Source: Gymnothorax reevesii (lineage: Eukaryota > Chordata > Actinopteri > Anguilliformes > Muraenidae). Taken from it: 64,000 nt of DNA. The translations under genes and the position numbers were made by a program. The stretch covers positions 85,141,620 to 85,205,619 of the forward strand of contig CM056583.1 in NCBI GenBank assembly GCA_029721435.1, given 5' to 3'. Numbering within the stretch: position 1 is the stretch's first letter; each line of letters begins with the position of its first letter. The notes under the pieces were generated by a model that was not told the origin of the DNA, did not search any database, and saw nothing but the letters and a program-made list of their open reading frames with translations. This document shows, in pieces, positions 35,654-46,259 of this stretch.

Positions 35654-35970
35654 TTTAGAAAGTGTGTTCGAAAATGAGTCTATTATAGACTGGTAACATA
35701 ATTAAGCATTGTCCTCACGATAGAAAATATAATGTGTGAATTTGAACATTTTTTAAATTGAAAATGAGTGGTATATTGTTCGAAAACAATATTCAATAAC
35801 AGTTTTGGATGATAACGAGTCTTTTTTGAGTATTTTGGGCTGAGTTTTATCACGGGTCAAATTTTATCCGCAAACACATAAGATGTCGGAAACTCTCTCC
35901 CTTATTAATTATTCTGCTTAATCCTCATAATGTTTATCAGGTTTAAAAATTTATTGTCAACCATTCCTCT
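35654..35970. repeat. 310-bp dispersed repeat, copy 2
   Basis: Same as 30,257-30,572, with the start AGAAAGTGTGTTCGAAAATG and the end ATTTATTGTCAACCATTCC. Flanking sequences differ between the copies. Confidence 0.8.
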
Positions 35971-36374
35971 GAATCATGAGAAGAATATGGGAAAGTTATG
36001 TTATAAAAAGACTCAGACTTAGATATTTGCCCATGTTTTTACCAGTGATTGTCATGTTATCCAGGATCCCTTAGTCAATTCATTTTAGTATTCTGCTGTA
36101 TGTGATCAAGTAATATGAACGGGTTAGCCCTGCCAAACTGAGCGAGATTGTGTGTAGGTGTTGCAACCCAGCGGTTGCAACTTTGAATTCTGTGCACCTG
36201 TTGCAACAGAACGGCCAGTAGTTCAAAGGAATAGAGACAGAGGAACTGCCAGTAATTCAAAGGACAAGAGATAGAAAGGTGAAAAAAGTATGGCCATCCT
36301 CGTTAAAAGTTTGTCAGAGAGTATCTGGTTAAATATTTCATTATTTGCAAACTCATGATTGATAAATATTCAGT
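35971..36374. other. Spacer, nothing recognised
   Basis: No gene or repeat boundary seen. Confidence 0.35.
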
Positions 36375-36455
36375 ATCTTTAAAGGAACAGTTCACTCAAA
36401 AATGAAATTCAGTCATTATCGACTTACCCTCATGCTGATGAGAAGTCTGGTGTAG
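36375..36455 (+). repeat. Fish MITE fragment (CACTCAAAAATGAAATT-type)
   Basis: AAAGGAACAGTTCACTCAAA followed by a CTTACCCTCATG word is the start of a very common fish MITE. It is cut off where the LTR-like repeat begins. Confidence 0.55.
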
Positions 36456-37321
36456 TTTTTTATACAAGATGAATTCATATACAAGATGAATGACCACGTG
36501 GAGCTGAAGTCGCTCCACGTGGTCGGGGAGAATTCACATGCTTCCCCGCTCCGGAACAAGGTGACATGTGACTTTTCCCCACTTACCCATTCGCACGTCA
36601 GAAGTTGACCAAGAAAGGACAGGACAGGAAGAAGAGCGAAGAAAGAAGAGAAGAGAAGCCCCGCCCCCTCAGGATCTCGTACCTTTAAAGGCTCCAAACC
36701 ACACCTCCGAACAAGGTAGAGGGAAGGTTGGCCGAATCAGAGTTTTACTGGCCTAGGTGATAAGATAATTTGCACAGGGAGACTAGGGTAGTTGCTTGAA
36801 TGAATCTTACAAACGAACCATAATTCCAAGGGAAATGAAACATGTTCCATTCAACTCCTTGGACTCCCCCGAGAATAAAGAGACCAAACATGATAGGAAT
36901 GTGCGCTAAAATGATGCAGTTGTCATGGAAAAGCCTTAAAATGGAATATTATAGCCCAATAGTGTAACAAATATATGAGAGGTTCTTTTTAGGATATTGA
37001 ACATAAACAAAATATGAATTTGATAGAGGTTTAAGTTGTTTTAAGCCAATTGAAGTAGCTGCGCTTTAACTTCAATGAAACCAGTGAGTTTGAGTTCCAG
37101 AGATGCTGGGCCTGCTAGACTTGATGGCTCTCACCCCCCACCGTGGGGAACAAAGGATGCCACTCTCACCGGCAGGCTGTAAGATTGTAAAAGTTAACCG
37201 CTCGCTCTGGATTGTGTCAGATCACCCAAACATTCAGATTTTACCAGCGTAATGAGCATGTGTTCCAACAATAGGATTTTTGACCCATGTTTTGAGCAAA
37301 ATCAAATATTCAGGTTCTACA
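36456..37321 (+). repeat. LTR-like dispersed repeat, 5'-truncated copy
   Basis: Matches the second half of 4,600-6,222: CCACGTGG words, CCTTTAAAGGCTCCAAACCA, GAAATGAAACATGTTCCATT, then the common right end GGTTCTACA. Only about 865 bp remain. Confidence 0.8.
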
Positions 37322-37692
37322 TCAGCATGTTCTTCAAACTTGGTACACAGATACCGCTTGGGGTCTAGTTTTGCATCAGACTTTTTTATAACCTAATTTG
37401 GATATTCAGTATGGCGGAATGGCGGCCATCTCGGATTTCTCGACCCAAGCTTGGTACCACTATTTCTCAGTATCAACTGGGTGGACCTTCTTTAATCTTA
37501 CCCCTTGAATATAGTTGTGTAACACGTTTTCCGACCGAATTGGCACATTCAATATAGCTGCCAGGCAGCCATCTTGAATTTTTGTCATCGCTATTTCTCA
37601 GTATCTACTCAGTGGAACTTTCTCAAAATTGGTACCCAGGTACCCCTTAGGGTCTAGTTGTGTAACATATGTTTTTCGATCTAATTTGCCGT
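37322..37692. repeat. Tandem ~147-bp repeat (about 2.5 units)
   Basis: Units share GGTAC(C/A)CAG.TACC.CTT..GGTCTAGTT, CGACC.AATT and ATTTCTCAGTAT.ACT. Corresponding points are near 37,351, 37,500 and 37,645, giving a period of about 147 bp. Confidence 0.6.
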
Positions 37693-38142
37693 TCCAATGG
37701 ATTAAACGTTGATTAAAACAACCTCTTATAATTTTGTTCTTGTAAAGCGTAAAGCAAAATTGCACCTCGATTCATTTTTATTATGCAATCCAGTCCTATG
37801 CAGGAATGATTTACGATTGTATACCATTTAGATAGCAGGGGTCTTTCCATTATAGTTAATGGGAAATTCAGAAATTCACTTATCCAGACCTGAAATACAT
37901 TCTTGCCCCAGCAAGTTTTTAGACTTAAAAACGCCACTGACCATGGCATTTTTGTCATTGTACTATAGTGAAAGATGGTATTTTGTCCTGTACTATTATG
38001 AGGGTAGATTGTCTTCGGGATTAAAAATTTGCTGGTTTATGTGCGGTTTAACAGCATGCTTTGTCATCGAGGTGTCAGTTTAGCCATCAAATATTAAATC
38101 GCTGCCCATTGGTGCAGCAAGAAGTAAGCATCTATTGACAGA
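37693..38142. other. Spacer upstream of the Ginger-like element
   Basis: No gene recognised. The terminus of the Ginger-like element was not found here. Confidence 0.3.
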
Positions 38143-39258
38143 GTGAGAGGTGAGAATTTTCACCGAGTGGTCTGCCCTGGAAGAGTACCTTTGCCTGTGC
38201 TCACCACTAAATTCAAAGATGCCATTACTTCCAGTTTGGATATTTTGACATCGCCATCATCAATATATTATGATTACAGACTGCAAATGCCAGGTAACGA
38301 GAGACCCATGGACAGGACGAGGGAGCAGAATTTGAAATCAGTACGCGACAAAAGGTATCGTATACTTGTGGCTCTTGCCAATGGAACCTTCAATAAACCA
38401 GTGGAGCTGCATTTATGAGAAGAAAATAATGTTTATCTTCAGTTCTGGAGAAATAAAGGTAACTTCACTCTGGATGGCGAGGAGCTGCTAATTAAAGGAA
38501 AGAAAGTTCGATGCAGCTCTGATCTGAAGAGGGCCATAAATAAAGAATTTTAGGCCAGCAAGGGATGTGGAGTTTGATCGTTGCGGTACAGGATGAAAGG
38601 GAGATATGTGGAAGCTACAGAAAGCCATGCATTATGCATATGTACCACTAAGTATATCCCAAACTCACCAACAAGGCACTGATGATTCCCATAGAAGGGA
38701 GAGATGTAGGCGAGAACTGGCTTATTGATTTAATTGACATGCTAAGAGATCGCATTCAACACAACGACAAGACATACAACTACATTCTAAGCTTTGTGGA
38801 TGTCCTCTCCAGGTTCATCTTCTTGAGACCACCACAGAATAAAAGTAGCCAAACCGTTGCTCAGAAATTGGAACTTATCTTTGCCAAACATGGTGCTCCC
38901 CACATCTGACAAAGTGACATCGGTTCGGAGTTCAAGGGCCGAGTGAAACAGGTCATTCACCAAAACGGTATTAAGACCATACGCAGTTGTCCGTATCACT
39001 CTCAGTCTCAGGATAAGTGCGAGCGAAGCGAAAGAACCTTGCGTCACAAAATCAGATTGACTGTACAGTCCAAATATGGAGGTAACGGGGTTGAAGACCT
39101 GCACGGTGTTGCCAGTTCTATGAATATGACACCTAAGGAAGTTCTTGGATACCAAAAACCATTCTATGTACATCACAATAGAGACCCATCAAGAGGCCCA
39201 CCAGAGTCATTGAGTTGTTCGGAGAGAGCCAAGACAGATTGCTACTCGAGCTTCTAAG
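38143..39258 (+). pseudogene. Ginger1-like integrase/transposase, decayed
   Basis: Broken frames encode a retroviral-type integrase. At 38,143-38,418 there is an N-terminal region (MPGNERPMDRTREQNLKSVR, ILVALANGTFNKPVELHL), continuing past a TGA as YLQFWRNKGNFTLDGEELL. The core starts at 38,682 with WLIDLIDMLRDRIQHNDK (first acidic residue) and YILSFVDVLSRFIFLRP. After a TGA at 38,908 the second acidic motif QSDIGSEFKG follows. At 38,943-39,257 there are PYHSQSQDKCERSERTLRHK (catalytic Glu in CERS) and a C-terminal PKEVLGYQKPFYVHHNRDPS. All three acidic residues remain, but there are several stops and frameshifts. Relatives are Ginger1 transposases and the KRBA2-type host genes. The OTU domain 2.5 kb downstream favours Ginger1. 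Confidence 0.75.
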
Positions 39259-40387
39259 TGCTGCAGTATTTGCATGATTAAGATTTTCATCCCTGTCAGT
39301 TTGGTTTCTGTGAAAAGAGGGGGACTGCCATTGCTTGCTCTTTTTTACATGATTCCTTTAAAGGGGACCTAACATGCTGATCCTTCTTTTACTACAAATT
39401 AGTAATACTATAATGTTGGTTGTCCATGCTCAATCTCTGAAAGTTTCTTAACAGAAGATACAGGGATTTTGCCATAATCCAAGAATGTGATTTTGCAAGC
39501 GTAATTTCCTCTCTGAACAGCTCCTCCTGAGATCTTCAGGGCAAAACCAGGTTGTGCCGTCCAATTAGTACAGACCTAGCCAGAGCCAACCACTGCGCTG
39601 GACCTGCCCACACCGGAAACTATTCTAGCAGGCACTAACTGCAGCAGATCATACTCTGCCTTAGTAGTGTCTCCACATTTGGAAATACAAAAGAAGACCT
39701 GCAGATCATTTGAGGTGCAATTTTTTCAGTATTTCTCCCAAAGCTACTTGTTCATTTACTTTTGGACGCGAAGAAAAACAAATATTTCTCTTCCAAAAGA
39801 CGATGCCACCAGAAATCAGTGGGTAGCTTTTTTTGTTTGCTGGCAGCAAACAGCCATGGCCAAAGGGAACGTTAGCTGCTAGTGCTCAGCATTTCACCAA
39901 AGACAGCTTTGTCAATAAAGGATAATTCAACACTGGATAAGCGTTTCAGCTGCTTCTCAAATCTGAGCAGTTGCATCAATCAAGCAGTCGGAGCCAAAAG
40001 CTGTCAGTAACCATATAACATCAAATAATGTAAGTGAAGCTAACATGTTACGGGTGGCCAGCAGGACCGCTAGCGATAGTAAGCACTAACAACTGGCCTC
40101 AAACGCAGGCTTTGTAAAACATCTGAAGATAAAGCCTGTATCGGTCGCAACTGACCATGACTCACAGACACAGAAGCTGTAAGTTGCTTTAACTGCATAA
40201 GCCAACCTGACGTGATAGCCGGTTGATTGTGGCTGTAGCACAGCGGCTAACGTAGCCAAATTATTGTTTCTAATGTTTGTGTCCTAAATATGCAAGAGTG
40301 ATATCATGGGAAATTCTACAGAAGGTGTGTGAACATAAACCTCATTTGAAGCTAACTTTTAATACTTGTTTGTAATTTGGATGCTTG
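39259..40387. other. Inserted non-coding sequence inside the Ginger-like element
   Basis: Separates the integrase from the OTU region. It begins near GGGGACCTAACATGCTGATC (39,363), which looks like a DNA-transposon terminus. No gene recognised. Confidence 0.4.
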
Positions 40388-40392
40388 GTACA

Positions 40393-41335
40393 CAGGCCTG
40401 CCAAAGAAAACGTAGCCTCAGCACACAAAAACTTTGAAATGCCTACATTAATTGCGGAAATAGCAACAGAAAAACAATACGCCGCTACCGAAACTGCAAA
40501 AACCGCAACATAAACTGTTGACTCGTAGCATAAGACTATGAAACTGCAACATCTTCTTTCGCATCCGTCTTTGCCATTTACTGCGCTTGCGCGTACTGGC
40601 CCAGGCTGCTTTCAGAGATAGCGGAATCAGGCGTGTCTCCTTCGGTTGGTAAGTAAAACCTCCAAATATGACGTTATTGTTAATGCAGATGTTTAACAAT
40701 GAATTGTCAGACGTTGCTGTTACATCCACATTCTCGTAAATTCGCTTATTTTAGCATGTCACCCTGCCGAAAATGAACGATGCACTGTCGATTTCGCTAA
40801 AGTCTTAGAGTTGCCAACTTGACGACTCTCTCGCTTAATCTGGCGACTTTCCAAATCGGGATTGTTTGTCCACTCAAGACGTATGTATACGTCTCGAGAA
40901 AGTCGTCAAATCGGCAACTCTAAGACTACAGCGAAATCGACAGTGCATCGTTCATTTTCGGCAGTGTGACATGCTAAAATAAGCATATTTACGAGAATGT
41001 GGATGTAACAGCTACGTCTTACAATTCATTGTTAAACATCTGCATTAACAATAACGTCATATTTGGAAGTTTTACTTACCAACCGAAGGAGACACGCCTG
41101 ATTCCGCCATCTCTGAAAGCAGCCTGGGCCGGTACGCGCAAGCGCAGTAAATGGCAAAGACTGACGCGAAAGAAGATGTTGCAGTTTCATAGTCTTATGC
41201 TACGAGTCAACAGTTTATGTTGCGGTTTTTGCAGTTTCGGTAGCGGGGTATTATTATTCAGTTGCTATTTCCGCGATTAATGTAGGCATTTCAAAGTTTT
41301 TGTGTGCTGAGGCTACGTTTTCTTTGGTAGGCCTG
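40393..41335. mobile_element. Fold-back transposon, simple copy (943 bp)
   Basis: A near-complete palindrome. The left arm begins CAGGCCTGCCAAAGAAAACG and the right arm ends CGTTTTCTTTGGTAGGCCTG. Each arm is about 440 bp, with a small unpaired centre near 40,855-40,895. A 5-bp direct repeat, GTACA, flanks it (40,388-40,392 and 41,336-41,340). It matches the outer parts of 15,311-17,418. No coding capacity. Confidence 0.88.
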
Positions 41336-41549
41336 GTACAGCTGTTCACAGAAACAGTTTTTGTTGTCTGTAAAACCTGTATTGCAAGGGTTTGTCTCTG
41401 TAGTTATGACCACTCGGTCGCCAGCTACTGCATGTTAGTTTGCGTGTCGTGCTAATTAGAAATGCTCCTGGTTAACGTTTATTGTAGTAATTTTGATCGG
41501 TATGCTTGTGTTACTTCAGTAAGCATTATGGCCCCAATTTGTTATGACA

Positions 41550-42225
41550 TCTAAGACAGCAAAAGTGATTGCACGTAAGTCCAGGACAGGTAGGTTCGAA
41601 GTTTGTTTTATATCTCCAGCTGGACAGCAAATGTAGAAGTGGGTCAATGTCTCCAACATTACGAGTACAACCTACGTGGAGGAGCAGAGCAAACGAAAAA
41701 GAGCCGTGTGAACAACTGCAGCTAAACAACATCAAAGAAAGTTCTGCCTTCCATATACACACAAAGACTGATTAAAGAGCCCAGATGTCCTCAGCAACGC
41801 ATCCGTCGAAGTGTTGATCTGGAAGGGGACGGTAGTTGCCAGTTTTCAGCTCTTTCTCACCAGCTGTCATATCATGGTATTCACCGATCTCCTGAAGCTT
41901 TGCGGCTTGAGGCTGTGAACCATGTTAGAAAGAACATTGATTACTACCGGGAGTTCATAGCTGAACCAGATGCAGAGACATACTTAACTAATATGGTGAA
42001 GAATGAAACTTACGGGGATCACTTAACACTTCAAGCACTTGCCAGAGAATACAACATGCAGTGTTTGGTGATTTTGGCAAATGGGAGAGACTTCGACCGA
42101 ATCATATCAAACACAAAATGTGCATAGCAGCAGGTTGTCAGTCATGACACTGGGATACTTTCCAGAAGGCCAAAGGGAACACTATGTGAGCCTTGGCGGT
42201 ACAAGAATGACTCTTTCTCATTTGT
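41550..42225 (+). pseudogene. OTU-type cysteine protease domain of a Ginger1-like element
   Basis: From about 41,735 the frame reads RSVDLEGDGSCQFSALSHQL. DGSC carries the OTU catalytic Cys (codon 41,837-41,839) after the conserved Asp-Gly. It continues AVNHVRKNIDYYREFI, YLTNMVKNETYGDHLTLQAL (the OTU YGDHxTLQA signature) and YNMQCLVI. A frameshift and TAG near 42,125 lead to LGYFPEGQREHYVSL, the C-terminal catalytic-His motif (CAC at 42,180-42,182). The Cys and His of the protease are therefore preserved in sequence, but in different frames. The domain is known as a C-terminal addition in Ginger1 transposases. The frame upstream of 41,735 is closed by a stop. Confidence 0.85.
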
Positions 42226-43383
42226 TTGTTGACTCTAGAAAAATCCCTTGATGGATTCTATGGTCATGCTGATGGGACTGGGGATGACACAGACAAGAGG
42301 GAAAGGGGGCGTGAAGCTCCTGGGTCATTAGATGCAACCTGTGATGGAGCACCTGGTTCGACAGATACCTCCAGCGGTGAAACACCAGGATCATTGTATG
42401 CAATTAGTGACGAAGCCCCCAAATCACCAGATACAGCCAGTGGTGAAGCTCATAGAGCATGCAGTACAGCCCATGATGAGGCTCACGAATCATCGGATGC
42501 TGTCACCATTAGATTCCCTGGACGATCAGACGCAACCTGTGATGAAGGCTCTGTATTCCCGGATACACCCGATTGTAAAGCCCCTGAATGATGAGACATA
42601 GCCCATGATGAAGCTCATAGATCATCAGATGCAGTCAGTGATAAATTCTCTGAACCATCAGATGGAACCTGTGATGAAGATCCTGGATCACCGGATAGAT
42701 TCAGTGGTGAAGCCCCTAGATTATCCTATGCAGCCAACGATGAAGCTCCTGAATTATTTGATTAAAATGGTGATGAAGCTCCTGGTTCATCCGATATAGC
42801 CAGTGATGAGACTCCTGGATCACCATGCACAACAGGCGATGAGCCTCCCGGATCATCATCTGCAGCCCACGTTAAAGCTCCTCGATCACCGGATACCTCG
42901 TGTGCAGAAGCCCATAGATCATCGTATGTAGCCAGCGACAAAGCTCCAGAATTTGGGTCACCCAACACAGCCCGTGTTGAAGCTCCTGGAACATCTGATA
43001 CAGACCGTGGTAAGGCTACTGCATCATCAGGCATAGTCAGTGATGGACCTCTTGGATCACCAGACACAACAAGTGACAAGCCACCTGGATCATCAGATTC
43101 AATCCCTAATGAATCTCCTGGATTACCGGATACCCCTGGTGGTGAAGCTTGTGGATCGTTGTATTTAGCCAGCAGTGAAGCTTTAGATACAGCTCCTGGA
43201 TCATCCGATGAAGCTCATGATGAGCCTCATGGATCACCAGATGCAACTAAAGATGATGCTCCTGGATCACCAGATGCCACCGGTGTGGAAGCTCCTGGAT
43301 CATCGGAGGCAGCACGTGAAGATAAGTGCAACCAAGAAGACAGAAAGTTCTTACCCAGAGAACTACAGGAGAGGATAGCACAT
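42226..43383 (+). pseudogene. 33-bp coding minisatellite (11-residue repeat) in the Ginger-like ORF
   Basis: About 30 units of 33 bp encode an 11-residue repeat with consensus close to DEAPGSPDATS, from about 42,310 to 43,320. One reading frame runs through the block with only two stops (TGA at 42,589, TAA at 42,763). The repeat is followed by EDKCNQEDRKFLPRELQERI. It is acidic and Pro/Ser/Gly-rich, so probably a disordered linker. Units differ at many sites, so the array is not recent. Confidence 0.8.
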
Positions 43384-43384
43384 A

Positions 43385-44994
43385 CAGTGGCGCTTGAAAG
43401 TTTGTGAACCCTTAAAAATTTTCAATATTTCTGCATAAATATGATCTAACACATCATCAGATTTAGACACAAATCCTAAAAGTAGATTAAGAAAACCTAG
43501 TTAAACAAATCAGACAAAAATATTATACTTGGTAATTTATTTATTGAGGAAAATGATCCAATATTACATATCTGTGAGGGGCAAAAGTATGTGAACCTCT
43601 AGGATTAGTGATTCATTTGAAGGTGAAATTAGAGTCAGGTGTTTTCAAGCAATGGGATGACAATCAGGTGTGAGTGGGCACCTCGTTTTATTTAAAGATC
43701 AGGGATTTATCAAAGTCTGATCTTCTCAACACACGTTTGTGGAAGTGTATCATGGCACGAACGGATGAGAGTTCTGAGGACCGCAGAAAAAGCGTTGCTG
43801 ATGCTCATCAGGCTGGAAAAGGTTACAAAACCATCTCTAAAGAGTTTGGACTCCACCAGTCCACAGTCAGACAGATTGTGTACAAATGGAGGAAATTCAA
43901 GACCATTGTTACCTTCCCCAGGAGTGGTCGACCAACAAAGATCACTCCAAGAGCAAGGCGTGTAATAGTCGGCGAGGTCACAAAGGACCCCAGGGTAACT
44001 TCTAAGCAACTGAAGGCCTCTCTCACACTGGCTAATGTTAATGTTCATGAGTCCACCATCAGCAGAACACTGAACAACAATGGTGTGCATGGCAGGGTTG
44101 CAAGGAGAAAGCCACTGCTCTCAAAAAAGAACATTGCTGCTCGTCTGCAGTTTGCTAAAGATCACGTGAACAAACCAGAGGGCTGTTGGAAAAATGTTTT
44201 GTGGACAGATGAGACCAAAATACAACTTTTTGGTTTAAATGAGAAGTGTTATGTTTGGAGAAAGGAAAACACTGCATTCCAGCATAAGAACATTATCCCA
44301 TCTGTGAAACATGGTGGTGGTAGTATCATGGTTTGGGCCTGTTTTGCTGCATCTGGGCCAGGACAGCTTGCCATCATTGATGGAACAATGAATTCTGAAT
44401 TAAACCAGCAAATTCTAAAGAACAATGTCAGGACATCTGTCCATGAACTGAATCTCAAGAGAAGGAGGGTCATGCAACAAGACAGTGACCCTAAGCATAT
44501 AAGTCGTTCTACCAAAGAATGGTTAAAGAAGAATAAAGTTAATGTTTTGGAATGGCCAAGTTAAAGTCCTGACCTTAATCCAATCGAAATGTTGTGGAAG
44601 GATCTGAAGCGAGCAGCTCATGTGAGGAAACCCACTAACATCCCAGAGATGAAGCTGTTCTGTAATGAGGAATGGGCTAAAATTCCTTCAAGTTGATGTA
44701 CAGGACCGATCAACAGATACCGGAAATATTGAGATGCAATTATTGCTGCACAAGGGGGTCGCACCAGATACTGAAAGCAAAGGTTCACATACTTTTGCCA
44801 CTCACAGATATGTAATATTGGATCATTTTCCTCAATAAATAAATGACCAAGTATAATATTTTTGTCTCATTTGTTTAACTGGGTTCTCTTTATCTACTTT
44901 TAGGCCTTGTGTGAAAATCTGATGATGTTTTAGGTCATATTTATGCAGAAATCTAGAAAATTCTAAAGGGTTCACAAACTTTCAAGCGCCACTG
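43385..44994 (+). pseudogene. Tc1 transposon with nearly intact transposase
   Basis: Terminal repeats CAGTGGCGCTTGAAAGTTTG and complement, flanked by TA (43,383-43,384 and 44,995-44,996). The transposase starts at 43,752 (MARTDESSEDRRKSVADAHQ). It has two helix-turn-helix regions, a KDPRVTSKQL stretch and the intact catalytic boxes WTDETK, QQDSDPKH and, past a stop, SPDLNPIEMLW. In one frame to 44,772 there are three stops: TAA at 44,562 (in WPS*SPDLN, probably CAA), TGA at 44,694 and TGA near 44,730. The DDE triad is otherwise complete. It is inserted in the Ginger-like ORF, which stays in frame on either side. Confidence 0.92.
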
Positions 44995-44996
44995 TA

Positions 44997-45163
44997 TGTT
45001 TCTTCATATTGACCCGAGATCTAGATACACCTTACAGCAAGTAAATTCATCCTTCTCATCTCTGATTCACAGGTCTCCTGATCCCAGAATATACACCTCC
45101 CAGACGATCATGCCAGAAGTTCCACCAGTTCACAGTGTAAAGCGATTACATATCAGGACGTAG
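44997..45163 (+). pseudogene. C-terminal end of the Ginger-like ORF
   Basis: Removing the Tc1 and one TA joins the frame of 43,381 to 44,997. It then stays open for 54 codons (FLHIDPRSRYTLQQVNSSFS and on) to a TAG at 45,161. Function of this tail is unknown. Confidence 0.65.
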
Positions 45164-46259
45164 CAGCGGTGTGGTTCTGTCTCTCAGAAACATTGTAAGG
45201 AATGTACACTGGGCCAATGCTTGGCTGCATTTGCATGCCAGAGAGCGTCTGTGGTATGATGTAGTAGATACTACTTGGAGAAATTTCCGAGTTTAATCCA
45301 TTTCCATTCTGTTTGACTTTGACGATTAATATTAATATTAATTCCAACATCGATTCAGCCTCTAAACATGCAACTGCAATTGTAGACAGCTTGCATTAGC
45401 CTCATTTAAAAAAAAAAAAGTCCCGCATTGCCTTAATCAGTAGCTTATGCTTCAGTTTAGTGCTGAGGTTATTTTGGCTTTTAACTTGCAGCTTGGGGTT
45501 TCATTTTCATAGTTGAGATAGGTGTACTATTAACCTTCCGTCTACAGCATGCGGCTCAATTTAAACACAGCAGAAGCATGGTTGATTGAAGGATTTGAAG
45601 GGCATGGAATCAAGCTGATAACGTTTATACGAACAATTTATCAACAGCATGTGCCTCACCTGTACTTTATATTTTACTAAATATGATCTCAGGAAAATTC
45701 TGTAGGCCTTTATCTTCAACAAGTAGGCCTATCCACCTGGACAAAGAAAATGAGGTCCAGATACAACTAATTAAATTCTGCACCCGACGGAGCACGATCC
45801 TTCAATGGAAACGTATATGGAAGTGGGGAACACTTGTCTATTGGTGATTGTATATTATTGATTGTATATTATTTGTGTATTCACGTACGCAAAAGCTCTA
45901 AGGCAAACTAATGTACATTTACAGTAACAGTTCAGGGGTACAGTTCCCAAAAGCTTAGTTTGAACCAGATTGTGGAAGTTAAAAGAGTTTGCAACTAGCT
46001 ACGCCTTTGGAAAACATACCCCAGCTCAGTACATTGCAGGACAGTAGCCCACATTCTGTTACAGTCTTCCCGAGTTGCTTGGCTAGAACAGCAGCTAAAG
46101 ACGATGTGTTATTCACGATCACATTTTATGAAGTGGGCCATGGCTATGAATCAAGGGCACGTACTGAATTCCTTCATCACCTATTGTAATATTTCTGTCG
46201 TCGCTGGTGTGATTCAATTGTGAGTGGAGTCCAATGTGAGACTTGTGGCTACAATCTAG
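45164..46259. other. Spacer, nothing recognised
   Basis: AT-rich, non-coding. An A-run lies at 45,408-45,419. Confidence 0.35.

Noticed and set aside
42762..43079. 105-codon minus-strand frame
   Set aside because: Antisense of the 33-bp minisatellite, open only because of the repeat's codon pattern.
42226..43383. CRISPR array
   Set aside because: The 33-bp units are contiguous with no spacers, are coding, and the genome is eukaryotic.
44997..45163. Protein-kinase C-terminal tail (LHIDPRSRYTLQQV resembles the end of a kinase domain)
   Set aside because: No kinase motifs (DFG, HRD, APE) are found upstream; the frame continues from the Ginger-like minisatellite.
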